A stretch of 22,489 bases of DNA from an uncultured Oscillospiraceae bacterium (lineage in GTDB: Bacteria > Bacillota > Clostridia > Oscillospirales > Acutalibacteraceae): contig CABUNG010000037.1 of assembly GCA_902492895.1 (NCBI GenBank), forward strand, positions 1 to 22,489, written 5' to 3'. Positions 1 to 7,375 of the stretch are shown in pieces; position 1 is the stretch's first letter; each line of letters begins with the position of its first letter. The position numbers were made by a program, and so were the translations under genes. A model generated the notes under the pieces. That model searched no databases and was not told where the DNA came from. It worked only from the letters and a program-made list of their open reading frames with translations.

Positions 1-87
1 GCTGAAATGGCCCTGCGTTTCTTCTCACCTCCGGTCCCTAAACAGATCATATATCTCCGAATACGATAAAGCCTAAAACCGGCCCGG

Positions 88-116
88 TTGACGGACGCTC
101 CCTCGTGGGGTAAAAT
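88..116 (+). promoter_or_regulatory. sigma-A-type promoter for rpe
   Basis: TTGACG at 88-93 and TAAAAT at 111-116 are separated by exactly 17 bases, close to the sigma-A consensus, about 58 bases upstream of the rpe start. The leader then holds a GC-rich hairpin (CCCGGC at 128-133 pairing with GCCGGG at 139-144) and a ribosome binding site, AGAAAGGAAC, at about 154-163. I see no convincing gene in positions 1-87. Confidence 0.7.
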
Positions 117-173
117 ACAAAGAAAGACCCGGCTTGCGGCCGGGCCGGATCCCAGAAAGGAACGAAATAGAGC

Positions 174-821
174 ATGAAAGTATCCCCTTCTATCTTAACC
201 TGCGATTACGCCCATCTCGACCGGGAAATGGCTTTTGTCGAGAAAACCGGCGCCGATATGGTTCACCTGGATGTCATGGACGGCGTATTTGTCCCGAATC
301 TCAGTTTTGGACCCCCTGTGATCGCCCGGCTGCGTCCGCTAACCAGCCTGCCGTTCGACGTACACCTGATGATGCAGCTTCCACACCGCTTGATCGGGGC
401 TTTTGCCGACGCCGGCGCGGATCTCATCAATTTTCATTTGGAAAGCGACGCTCCCATCGATGAAACGCTTGCCGATATCCGGGCGAGAGGCAAAAAAGCC
501 GCCCTTACCCTGAAACCCGCGACACCGGCCGAGGCGGTGTTCCCGTATCTCGACCGGGTCGATATGGTGCTGGTGATGACAGTGGAACCCGGCTTCGGCG
601 GACAAGCCTTCATGGAGGATATGCTCCCGAAAATCGCCGCCATCCGTTCGGAAATCGACCGGCGCGGACTCGATGTCCGCATCGAAGTCGACGGCGGCAT
701 CGGTGAGGCGACGGCGCCTCTGGTGGTCCAGGCCGGGGCGGATGTCGCGGTGGTGGGCAGCGCTCTGTTCAATTCCCCCGATCCCGCGGCACTGGTGGAC
801 AGCCTTCACGCTCTGGGTTGA
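174..821 (+). CDS. rpe: ribulose-phosphate 3-epimerase
   Basis: This gene encodes a 215-residue cytosolic TIM-barrel enzyme that interconverts D-ribulose 5-phosphate and D-xylulose 5-phosphate in the pentose phosphate pathway. Family motifs are all present: the N-terminal SPSILTCD, the metal-binding VHLDVMDG (H31, D33), the FDVHLMM strand, the MTVEPGFGGQ phosphate-loop segment and the EVDGGI barrel strand carrying the catalytic aspartate. Length is normal for the family and no key residue is missing. ATG at 174 is chosen because it begins exactly at the conserved MKVSPSIL N-terminus, has AGAAAGGAAC upstream and lies behind a good promoter. In Firmicutes rpe often follows the ribosome-assembly GTPase rsgA; no such gene is visible in the short upstream stretch. 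The gene ends one base from the convergent mecA stop. Confidence 0.96.
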   Translation: MKVSPSILTCDYAHLDREMAFVEKTGADMVHLDVMDGVFVPNLSFGPPVIARLRPLTSLPFDVHLMMQLPHRLIGAFADAGADLINFHLESDAPIDETLADIRARGKKAALTLKPATPAEAVFPYLDRVDMVLVMTVEPGFGGQAFMEDMLPKIAAIRSEIDRRGLDVRIEVDGGIGEATAPLVVQAGADVAVVGSALFNSPDPAALVDSLHALG

Positions 822-822
822 T

Positions 823-1422
823 TTACGAACAGCGTCCCAGGCGGTCGACGGCGTCGCCGATGGCAAGCGGCTGGCCGTGTTCCGCCGTAAAAGCTGCGGC
901 GGCATCCCCTTCGCCCACCAGCTTGCCAAACTCCGAAAGCATGCCGCTCATCCCTCTCGGGGTGACAAATCCCGGATAAATGATCAGCCGGTATCCGTTC
1001 CCGAATTTGTACAGGGAAGAAGCGGGTTCCCGGAACGAGCTCTCGTCTCCCGGACGCCGAAACCGCTTAAGCCCGGCGCAAAGCTGAAACAGCTGATCCA
1101 CCCCATCCACAGCGTAGACAAACGGTCCGCCGGCCCGCACCATGCGGAACCGTCGGCGTTCTGACGGCGCCGACGCCGAGGCTGTCCGACTCGGCGTCAT
1201 GAGAATCAGACACCCTTTATCCAAGGGAAGCACCTCGACGAGCAGACCGTCCGGGGCGTCAAACCCGGTCTCCGTATGGGCCGCCTCCAGCAGCCGGGCG
1301 ATCGCTTCCCGGGTCGCGGTGTTGCGGTAATCCATGTCTTCAAACCGCAGCCCCATCTCCTGCATATCGGTGTCATCCAGAAATATCTTCAAACAGCCGT
1401 TCTCCAACTGTTCCATTTTCAC
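823..1422 (-). CDS. mecA: MecA family adaptor protein
   Basis: This gene encodes a protein of about 199 residues resembling MecA, the adaptor that delivers substrates such as ComK to ClpCP in Bacillus and tunes competence and proteolysis. Visible support: an N-terminal segment (MEQLENGCLKIFLDDTDMQEMGL, then the EVLPLDKGCLILMTP strand typical of the N-domain), a short variable linker, and a C-domain with SSLYKFGNGYRLII and a closing EFGKLV...EHGQPLAIGDAVDRL. Length is slightly below the 218 residues of B. subtilis MecA because of a short acidic linker. The start is a choice: GTG at 1422 lies 8 bases from GGAGGG (1431-1436 on the complement), whereas ATG at 1416 lies 14 bases away, so I prefer GTG. 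The gene has its own promoter and is divergent from the Rnf-like operon and convergent with rpe. The target protease is not in the window. Confidence 0.85.
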   Translation of the reverse strand: MKMEQLENGCLKIFLDDTDMQEMGLRFEDMDYRNTATREAIARLLEAAHTETGFDAPDGLLVEVLPLDKGCLILMTPSRTASASAPSERRRFRMVRAGGPFVYAVDGVDQLFQLCAGLKRFRRPGDESSFREPASSLYKFGNGYRLIIYPGFVTPRGMSGMLSEFGKLVGEGDAAAAFTAEHGQPLAIGDAVDRLGRCS

Positions 1423-1491
1423 GGCTGTACCCCTCCTTTTCTGCCGGACCGACGGCATCGGTTTCCGGCACGGAATGATGAGGACAGGCCC

Positions 1492-1505
1492 CAGGGGGCC
1501 CCCTG
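1492..1505. repeat. perfect GC palindrome in the mecA leader
   Basis: CAGGGGGCCCCCTG is a 14-base perfect palindrome lying between the mecA promoter and its ribosome binding site, inside the predicted mecA 5' untranslated region. It could be a protein-binding site or a small RNA hairpin. There is no T-run, so it is not a normal terminator. Confidence 0.4.
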
Positions 1506-1515
1506 CCCTACTACC

Positions 1516-1544
1516 ATCATATTAGCAGGACCAGCACTTTGCAA
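1516..1544 (-). promoter_or_regulatory. promoter for mecA
   Basis: On the complement, TTGCAA (1544-1539) and TATGAT (1521-1516) are separated by 17 bases. It would start transcription near 1509, giving mecA a leader of about 90 bases. No equally good promoter is visible on the + strand for the rnfC-like gene. Confidence 0.55.
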
Positions 1545-1596
1545 GAGGTGAAAAACTGGAACGTTTCGACGCCCGGACGAAAGGCGGTATGTATCC

Positions 1597-2874
1597 ATGC
1601 CTATCCAGACAAGACGAGGTGTCCGGCTGACCTACTTAAAGGAGCCGGCCGCTTCCCGTGAGTTATCCGTCCTCGAGGCGAAGGGAGCCCTCTATCTCCC
1701 TCTCGCTTACGCCGAGCAGGGGGGTATCCCGGCCGCCTCTCTGAAGACGGTCATTCGGAAAAATCAGCCTCTCGGGATTCCCGACGATCCGGCTTCCGTT
1801 CCGGTATACGCCAGCGTCACGGGAACCCTGGAAGGCGTCTGTACGCTTTCCCATCCTCTGTACGGACAGCTCGGCTGCGCGGTCATCGCCGCTGTTCCGG
1901 ACGGGGATCCCGCTCCGGAAGGCAAGTCTGCCGATCTCGAACGTCTCTCGCCGGACGACGTGATCGAGGCGGCACGGCAGGCGGGTATTATCGATGAGCT
2001 CGACGGTGTGCCGCTGCACTTCAAACTCACGCAATGGAAAAAAGAAGGATGCGGGTGCCTCGTCGCGGACGGAGTGGAGGCTGAGCCCTACGCCTCCAGC
2101 GCCTGGACGGTCCTCAGCCGTTCCGCCGAGGAGGTCGGCCAGGGACTCGCCCTGGCCGCGCGCTGTGTGGGGGCTGCCGCATATCATGTCGCCGTCTGCC
2201 TGCCGGGCGAACGGCGCCGCTCCCTCCAGCAGCGCCTGGGAGAGGATCGACTGTTTCAGGTGCGCCGCCGCTATCCGGTGGACCGCTATGCCCCGTCCTC
2301 TCTCCTGCGCTCCGGTCCGGTACTGCGCCGCATCGGGGTACAGGCCCTTTTGGCGCTCTACCGCGCGGCAGCCTTTGGGGAACCGCAGACGGCTTGTGTG
2401 ATCACCGTCGCCGGAGACGCGGTTGCCACGCCCCAGAATCTGGCCGTTCCCTTCGGGGTGCCCATTCGGGAGGTCCTGGCCCACTGCGGCCTGCGGGAGG
2501 ATCCCCATTATCTCATACTCGGCGATCTGATGACCGGGCGGACCGCGCCGTCCGACGAACTGCCCGTTCTGCCCGGCATGACCTGTCTGCTGGCGCTGAA
2601 GACGCGGCCGGCCCTCCTCCCCCAGGGCGGCTGCATCGGCTGCGGCCGATGTGTACACGCCTGCCACGCGGGACTGCTGCCGTATGAAATCGTCCGGCGC
2701 CTGGAAAACATGCACTATGAACGCCTCGCCTCCCTCCATCCGGAGGGCTGCGACGGCTGCGGCGCCTGTTCCTACGTCTGCCCCGCCGGCCGGGACGTCG
2801 CCGTGCGGGTTCAGGAAGCGGCCAGCACCAACGGCACCATCTTTTTCGAATGGGGTGACGACGATGACGCTTAA
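1597..2874 (+). CDS. RnfC-like iron-sulphur subunit, divergent
   Basis: This 425-residue protein has RnfC architecture: an N-terminal barrel-sandwich domain (about residues 1-100), a central Nqo1-like fold (about 115-255), an SLBB domain (about 262-335) and two C-terminal [4Fe-4S] motifs, C346/C349/C352/C356 and C385/C388/C391/C395. In true Rnf complexes RnfC oxidises or reduces NAD(H) at the cytoplasmic face through FMN and passes electrons by its clusters. Here the glycine-rich loop expected before the THVKL segment reads IIDELDGVPLHFKL (131-144), the usual NGAECEPY reads DGVEAEPY (158-165), and the N-terminal GGVHP has lost its histidine. Nucleotide and flavin binding are therefore doubtful, while the clusters look intact. 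AAGGCGG at 1581-1587 precedes ATG at 1597. Its last bases overlap the start of the rnfD-like gene, which explains the odd acidic DDDDA tail. Confidence 0.85.
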   Translation: MPIQTRRGVRLTYLKEPAASRELSVLEAKGALYLPLAYAEQGGIPAASLKTVIRKNQPLGIPDDPASVPVYASVTGTLEGVCTLSHPLYGQLGCAVIAAVPDGDPAPEGKSADLERLSPDDVIEAARQAGIIDELDGVPLHFKLTQWKKEGCGCLVADGVEAEPYASSAWTVLSRSAEEVGQGLALAARCVGAAAYHVAVCLPGERRRSLQQRLGEDRLFQVRRRYPVDRYAPSSLLRSGPVLRRIGVQALLALYRAAAFGEPQTACVITVAGDAVATPQNLAVPFGVPIREVLAHCGLREDPHYLILGDLMTGRTAPSDELPVLPGMTCLLALKTRPALLPQGGCIGCGRCVHACHAGLLPYEIVRRLENMHYERLASLHPEGCDGCGACSYVCPAGRDVAVRVQEAASTNGTIFFEWGDDDDA

Positions 2875-3862
2875 AATGGCCAATGCGCCCCACGTACGCC
2901 TGACCGAGCGGTCCGCCGCCCTGTCTCTGGACGTCCTCATCGCCCTTGTCCCCCTGTGTGTCTTTTCATTTGTCTATTACGGCATCCGTCCCGTACTGCT
3001 GGTGTTCATCGGCATCGGTACGGCGATGCTTTGCGAGCTCTTCGGCTGTCTGCTCATGCATCGGAAGCCGACCCTGCTCGACGGCACGGCCGCCGTCACC
3101 GGCGGACTGGTAGGGGCGATGATGTCGCCCTTGTCTCCCTACTGGCTGCCGGCCATCGCAGCCGCCTTCGCGATCCTCGTGGTCAAGATGCCCTTTGGCG
3201 GAACCGGACGGAACGTGTTCAACCCCGCGGCCGCCGGGCTCGCGGTGGTGACGGTCTGCTTTCCGGGCCGCCTTTTCCTGTATCCTTACGCGGGTCAGAC
3301 CTCTCCGCTGCCCCTCGGGGATACGGCGGGCGTCCTCACCGCACAGTCCCCGAATGCCCTTTTGAACAGCGGCGGCGGCACGAGCCTGACGTGGCTCAAC
3401 GTCCTTCAGGGAGATTTTTCCGGCCCCATCGGGGCAACCGCCATTGCCGTCCTGCTCGCCTGCCTGCTCTATCTGTTTGCACGTCATACCGCCTCGCCCC
3501 TGATTGCGCTGCCCTATCTCCTCACCTGCGCGCTGATCGCGGTCCTGTTCCCCCGTGCGTCGGTCAGTGCGGGTACGAGCGTCATGCTGGAGATGAGTGC
3601 CGGCGTGCTGCTTTTCAGCGGCGTGTTCCTGATCACCGATCCAGTGACGGCCCCCCGCCACTGGCTGGCCCGGATCGTCTATGGGATGGCTGCGGCTGTG
3701 TTCGTCATGCTCCTGCGCCATTTCGGGCGCTTTGAGTGCGTCGCCTATTTCGGTGTGCTCCTGGCGAACGCCTTTTCCCCGGTGCTCGATCGTTTCTGCT
3801 GGAGTCTCGTCTATCACGTGCGGGAGTTCCGGCAAAGCCGGAAAGGAGGCGGACTCGCATGA
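2864..3862 (+). CDS. RnfD/NqrB-family membrane subunit, divergent
   Basis: This 332-residue polytopic membrane protein of the RnfD/NqrB family has about nine or ten hydrophobic segments. Family landmarks are PHVR near the N-terminus, LLDGTAAVTGGLVGAMMSP (about 71-89), KMPFGGTGRNVFNPAAAG (108-125), a GPIGATAIAVLL segment (187-198), TDPVTAP and a C-terminal NAFSPVLDR. In canonical RnfD a Thr in an S/T-G/A-A-T-P motif carries covalent FMN. The aligned stretch here reads LTAQSPNALL (158-167), so the attachment motif is degenerate, with Ser162 at or near the Thr position. ATG at 2864 overlaps the rnfC-like stop by 11 bases, indicating translational coupling; ATG at 2876 is an alternative. The 3' end overlaps the next start as ATGA. 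No ApbE flavin transferase is in the window. Confidence 0.85.
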   Translation: MTLKMANAPHVRLTERSAALSLDVLIALVPLCVFSFVYYGIRPVLLVFIGIGTAMLCELFGCLLMHRKPTLLDGTAAVTGGLVGAMMSPLSPYWLPAIAAAFAILVVKMPFGGTGRNVFNPAAAGLAVVTVCFPGRLFLYPYAGQTSPLPLGDTAGVLTAQSPNALLNSGGGTSLTWLNVLQGDFSGPIGATAIAVLLACLLYLFARHTASPLIALPYLLTCALIAVLFPRASVSAGTSVMLEMSAGVLLFSGVFLITDPVTAPRHWLARIVYGMAAAVFVMLLRHFGRFECVAYFGVLLANAFSPVLDRFCWSLVYHVREFRQSRKGGGLA

Positions 3863-4509
3863 AAAAAACCTCTTGGGGTTCCGAAGCCCGCCGCCTCGGC
3901 GGCGTGTTTCTCGACACCTTTTTCGCTAAAAACATCGTGCTGGTGCAGGCGATCGGACTCTGTCCGATCATCGCCATCGGCATTAACCTGAAATATGGGG
4001 TCGCTCTGACCCTCTGTACGGCTGCCGTGCTTCTGCCGACCAGTCTCTGCATGTCTTTGTGGGGGACCCGCCTTCCCGCGTGGCTGCGTCCGCCGGTTTA
4101 CACGGTCGGGGCGTCGGTTCTTCTGCTGGGCGCGGCGGCGCTGGTCAACCGGTATATCTCTCATGAGCTGTATGCCGCTTTGTATCTATATCTGCCGCTC
4201 ATGGCTGTCAACACCATCTTCACTTATCGGGCAGGCGGCTTTTCGGTTACCAACCGGCCGGTTGCGGCCCTGGTGGACGCGGCCGGATCCTCTTTGGGGT
4301 TCGGCCTGGCGATCTGTGTCGTGTCCGCCCTGCGGGAAATGGCCGCCAGCGGCACGCTGTGGGATATTCCTCTCGGCTTTACTCTGCGGCTTCCCGAAGC
4401 GGTGGAGCCTTTTGCCGGTTTCATTCTGCTCGGTTTCATGGCGGCCTTCCTCAAATGGGTAAAGTCTCTCGCAGCCCGGGCCGCCGGACGTAAGGAGGCG
4501 GCCAAATGA
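3859..4509 (+). CDS. RnfE/NqrD-family membrane subunit, divergent
   Basis: This 216-residue protein has about six membrane helices and resembles RnfE/NqrD. The N-terminal hallmark is present as KNIVLVQAIGLCPIIAI (24-40), giving the first iron-ligand cysteine, C35. The second hallmark, normally PLIVVNC followed by RAEAFA, reads PLMAVNTIFTYRAGGFS, so threonine (T119) stands where the second cysteine should be. The tail AALREM-like region, DIPLGF and FILLGFMAAFLKW also fit the family. ATG at 3859 has GAAAGGAGG at 3841-3849, and its ATGA overlaps the upstream stop; longer in-frame starts lie inside the rnfD-like gene and are rejected. In canonical operons rnfG sits between rnfD and rnfE. Here there is no room for it. 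Confidence 0.82.
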   Translation: MKKTSWGSEARRLGGVFLDTFFAKNIVLVQAIGLCPIIAIGINLKYGVALTLCTAAVLLPTSLCMSLWGTRLPAWLRPPVYTVGASVLLLGAAALVNRYISHELYAALYLYLPLMAVNTIFTYRAGGFSVTNRPVAALVDAAGSSLGFGLAICVVSALREMAASGTLWDIPLGFTLRLPEAVEPFAGFILLGFMAAFLKWVKSLAARAAGRKEAAK

Positions 4510-5114
4510 AGACGTTTTGGAATATGCTGTTTCTTCTGCTGACCTCGGCCTTGATTCAGAATTTGGTGCTGACGACGGGATTCGGCACTTCCATCATGCT
4601 GCGGATTGTCCGCCGTCCCCGTGATATCTGGATCTTCGGCGGCTTGCTCACCGTGTTTTCGGTTCTAACCGTGCTGCTCTTTTATCCCGTCGATGCCCTC
4701 CTTGCGGCACAGTTCGGCACCGGCTGGTCGATGAAAATTTTTCGCCCCGTCGTCGTGATCCTGATCGCGGCCCTTCTTTATCTGCTGGCCGCTGTCCTCA
4801 CTAAACGCGCTCTGCCCCATGTCTATGGGCGCATCCAGCGTCTTCTGCCTCTGGCGGCATTCAACAACGTGATCGTGGGCGTAGCGCTGGTCATCAATCA
4901 TCAGGTAAAAATCGAGCCGCTGCCGGCTGTCGGTTTCGCGGTCGGTTCCTGTCTGGGATTCCTGCTCCTGTCCTGGCTGACGGCCGAGGGGATGGAGCGC
5001 CTCGACAACCCCGATATGCCCGTCTCCTTCCGCGGTCTTCCCGCGACGCTAGTCTATCTGGGCATTCTGGCCCTGGCTCTGATGGGCTTTACTCCCGTGT
5101 TTTCCCTGCTATAA
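4506..5114 (+). CDS. RnfA/NqrE-family membrane subunit, divergent
   Basis: This 202-residue, six-helix membrane protein resembles RnfA/NqrE. RnfA and RnfE form an inverted pair that holds one [2Fe-2S] cluster inside the membrane in Rnf and Nqr. The first landmark, usually NFVLTQFLGLCPFLG, reads NLVLTTGFGTSIMLR (19-33), replacing the cysteine with serine or nearby residues. The second, usually PLITTNCAVLGVALL, reads PLAAFNNVIVGVALV (115-129), with N121 in the cysteine position. Only the fold and the N-x-V-L-T and GVAL signatures remain. ATG at 4506 overlaps the upstream stop (ATGA) and follows TAAGGAGG at 4491-4498. The canonical downstream partner rnfB is absent: the next gene starts 60 bases later and is unrelated. 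Confidence 0.78.
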   Translation: MKTFWNMLFLLLTSALIQNLVLTTGFGTSIMLRIVRRPRDIWIFGGLLTVFSVLTVLLFYPVDALLAAQFGTGWSMKIFRPVVVILIAALLYLLAAVLTKRALPHVYGRIQRLLPLAAFNNVIVGVALVINHQVKIEPLPAVGFAVGSCLGFLLLSWLTAEGMERLDNPDMPVSFRGLPATLVYLGILALALMGFTPVFSLL

Positions 5115-5174
5115 ATGCGATGCGGGGCATCCGGCAGCCCGTGTTCGCCCCTATGGTAACAGGAAGGAAAGGTG

Positions 5175-6428
5175 ATGGCCATGCCGAAAAAGCTGCGCCG
5201 GCGGAACAAAAGCGTGTTTCACAAACGCAATACCCGTCCCCTCAAAATTCTTGGATGGTGTGCCGCAGGCGCCCTGGCGGTGTGCAGCGGCGTTCTGGTT
5301 GCGAACTGGGCGATGACGGATCGTCCCTTTACCCCTGCGCCTGCCTCTTCCCAACCGTCTTCCGAAAGCGAGCTTCCCGACTCGTCCGTACTCTCCCCGC
5401 CCTCGCCCGAGAGTGCCGAACCGAACCCCTCTCTTCCCGGCGACGGCACGGCCAAAAGCCTTCGCGCAATGGTGATCGATACGGCGCTTCTGTCGGATAC
5501 GGCCGCACTCGACAGCCTGCTCGAGCAGGCTGCGGCGGCGGGGCTGAACGGCGTTGTCTTTGATCTGAAGGACAGCAGAGGCTGCCTGCTCTACCTATCG
5601 GAAACCGAACAGGGACCGGCCGTTCTGCGCACACAGGCATCCCGTTTTTCCGTAAACCCGACTCTGTCGATGGATGACCTCCGGGCGGCGGCCGCACATC
5701 TGAAGGACAAAGGATTCCTGGCGGTCCCCCGGCTTTATGCCTTTAAAGACCAGGTGGCGCCGTACGCCCTGGCTTCTGTCAAAATCGGGGTGGAAGGCTC
5801 CCCCTCCACGGTCTGGCACGATACCGCCGTCAACAAAGGCGGGGTGCCCTGGATGAATCCCTGCTCGACCGAGTCCCACCGCTATATGGCCGCGCTTCTC
5901 GGTGAGCTCAAGGACGCGGGTTTCCCGCTCGTCCTGCTTGACGGCGTTCAGTTCCCCAATCAGGAATACAGCGTTGATTACGGAACATCGGAACTGGCCT
6001 CCTTATCCCACGGCCAGGTGCTGTCCCGGTTTGTCAGCAGCATGAAAGACGTGCTGGGGGACGGCCTGATCGTCAGCATGCCGGCTTTGGCCGCCACGGG
6101 TGACGCGACCAAGCCGTTCGGCGACAATCCCCTTGTGCTGGGGGCCCCGCATGCCGCGCCGCTGGTTTACGCCTCTCAATTTTCAGGCAGTCTCACCCTG
6201 GGCGGTGAAACCATCGGGAATCCCACAGCCGCTCCCTATGAAACGGTCCGCCGCCTTCTGGAACAGCTGAAGCTTCGCACCCAGCTGATCGATGCGGCGA
6301 AGCAGCCCACGCTTCTGCCCGTGATCGGCAGCGGTGAGGAAGCCCGTACCGTTAAAGAGGTCTTGGGTGCCTCCTCGCCGTTTATCTACTTCCCGGCGTC
6401 GGGGCAGGCGGATTTCAGTGGCTTCTAA
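5175..6428 (+). CDS. membrane-anchored putative glycoside hydrolase (DUF4015-like)
   Basis: This protein of about 417 residues begins with a basic cytoplasmic segment (KKLRRRNK), one hydrophobic anchor (about residues 25-46), and a Ser/Pro-rich extracellular linker (about 53-95). A TIM-barrel-like domain then matches the putative glycosyl hydrolase family DUF4015. Supporting motifs are GLNGVVFDLKDSRG, followed by a region with RLYAFKDQVAPYAL, TVWHDTAVNKGGVPWMNP and LLDGVQFPN, which line up with the family pattern VVIDVKD, RIVVFKDP, W.DP and D..RFP. Substrate is unknown; an envelope or exopolysaccharide glycan is plausible. Starts at 5172 (GTG), 5175 and 5181 are all possible after AGGAAGGAAAGG at 5161-5172; I chose ATG at 5175. 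It lies 60 bases after the rnfA-like gene and 29 before the amidohydrolase gene, so it is probably co-transcribed with both. Confidence 0.75.
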   Translation: MAMPKKLRRRNKSVFHKRNTRPLKILGWCAAGALAVCSGVLVANWAMTDRPFTPAPASSQPSSESELPDSSVLSPPSPESAEPNPSLPGDGTAKSLRAMVIDTALLSDTAALDSLLEQAAAAGLNGVVFDLKDSRGCLLYLSETEQGPAVLRTQASRFSVNPTLSMDDLRAAAAHLKDKGFLAVPRLYAFKDQVAPYALASVKIGVEGSPSTVWHDTAVNKGGVPWMNPCSTESHRYMAALLGELKDAGFPLVLLDGVQFPNQEYSVDYGTSELASLSHGQVLSRFVSSMKDVLGDGLIVSMPALAATGDATKPFGDNPLVLGAPHAAPLVYASQFSGSLTLGGETIGNPTAAPYETVRRLLEQLKLRTQLIDAAKQPTLLPVIGSGEEARTVKEVLGASSPFIYFPASGQADFSGF

Positions 6429-6457
6429 GCCTCACTCTATGGAAAGCAGATGATCCC

Positions 6458-7354
6458 GTGATTATTGATTTTCACACCCATGCTTTTCCGGATAAAATCG
6501 CGGCGGGCGCCCTTTCGTCCCTGACGGAGAATACCCGCCGTTTTGCCGACGTATATGGGGAAAGCCGCCCCCACCACGACGGCACACTGGCTGGCCTTGC
6601 CGCCTCTTCCCGGATGGGAGGCGTGGACATCTCCTTGATTCTTCCCATCGCCACCTCTCCAAAGCCGTCCCATTCCATTAACGATTTCGCGGCTTTGGCG
6701 GATAAGCAGCCGGGACTGCGCTCCTTCGGCAGCGTTCATCCCCACTCTCCCGCCTGGCGGGAGGAGCTGGAGCGCCTTAAAATGCTCGGCCTGCTCGGCA
6801 TCAAGCTGCATCCCGAATATCAAGGCTGTTACGTGGATGAGCCCGAAACGGTCGAGGTGGTGAAGGCGGCCGGGGAACTCGGTCTCGTTGTCGTGTTCCA
6901 CGCGGGTGTGGACGTGGGAATGGAGCCACCCTTCCACTGTACGCCCGAGCGCGCCGTCCGTCTGCGGGAGGCTGCGCCCGGCACCCGGATCGTCCTGGCC
7001 CATCTGGGCGGGGATTGGATGTGGGATGAGGCCCTCCGTGAATTGAGCCGGATGGATTTTTATTTCGACACGAGCCGAGCGATCCCCGAACATCCTGACC
7101 GCTGGGATCTCTTCGGGGACTTCATCCGCACCGTCGGACCCGACCGGGTGCTCTTCGGCACCGATTCCCCCTGGACAGAACAGAAAACCGCCGTGGAACA
7201 GACGCGGGAATTTCTGCGGTGTCAGCGCTTCACCCCCGCGGAAACCGCAGCCATACTCGGCGGCAACGCCGCTGCTCTTCTGCAGATCCCGTCTGACCCG
7301 CCTGCCGGTCCAGACGGCGGTTGTCCTCATTCGTTTAAACCTCACTCCCTTTGA
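6458..7354 (+). CDS. amidohydrolase-family metal-dependent hydrolase
   Basis: This 298-residue protein has the TIM-barrel amidohydrolase fold (Amidohydro_2 type, related to ACMSD and resorcylate decarboxylase). Metal-site motifs in order are DFHTH (H6, H8), GIKLHPEYQG, VVFHAGVDVG, IVLAHLGGDW and FGTDSPW. Members hydrolyse or decarboxylate small cyclic or aromatic substrates, and the substrate cannot be told from sequence. GTG at 6458 begins right at the conserved metal-binding strand; the ribosome binding site is weak (GGAAAG at 6441-6446), so translation may depend on coupling to the upstream gene 29 bases away. The C-terminus, rich in Pro, Gly and His, goes beyond the usual fold by about 20 residues. 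Confidence 0.85.
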   Translation: MIIDFHTHAFPDKIAAGALSSLTENTRRFADVYGESRPHHDGTLAGLAASSRMGGVDISLILPIATSPKPSHSINDFAALADKQPGLRSFGSVHPHSPAWREELERLKMLGLLGIKLHPEYQGCYVDEPETVEVVKAAGELGLVVVFHAGVDVGMEPPFHCTPERAVRLREAAPGTRIVLAHLGGDWMWDEALRELSRMDFYFDTSRAIPEHPDRWDLFGDFIRTVGPDRVLFGTDSPWTEQKTAVEQTREFLRCQRFTPAETAAILGGNAAALLQIPSDPPAGPDGGCPHSFKPHSL

Positions 7355-7375
7355 ATCCATTCAGGAGGTCTCCGC

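Noticed and set aside
1..60. Possible divergent gene start on the complement (GTG after AGGGACCGGAG near position 27)
   Set aside because: Only nine codons fit before the window edge and the promoter match is poor, so it cannot be supported.
1663..2940. A 425-codon complement frame opposite the rnfC-like gene
   Set aside because: It mirrors the real gene, lacks recognisable motifs, and is a by-product of high GC content; the + strand frame has clear Fe-S motifs.
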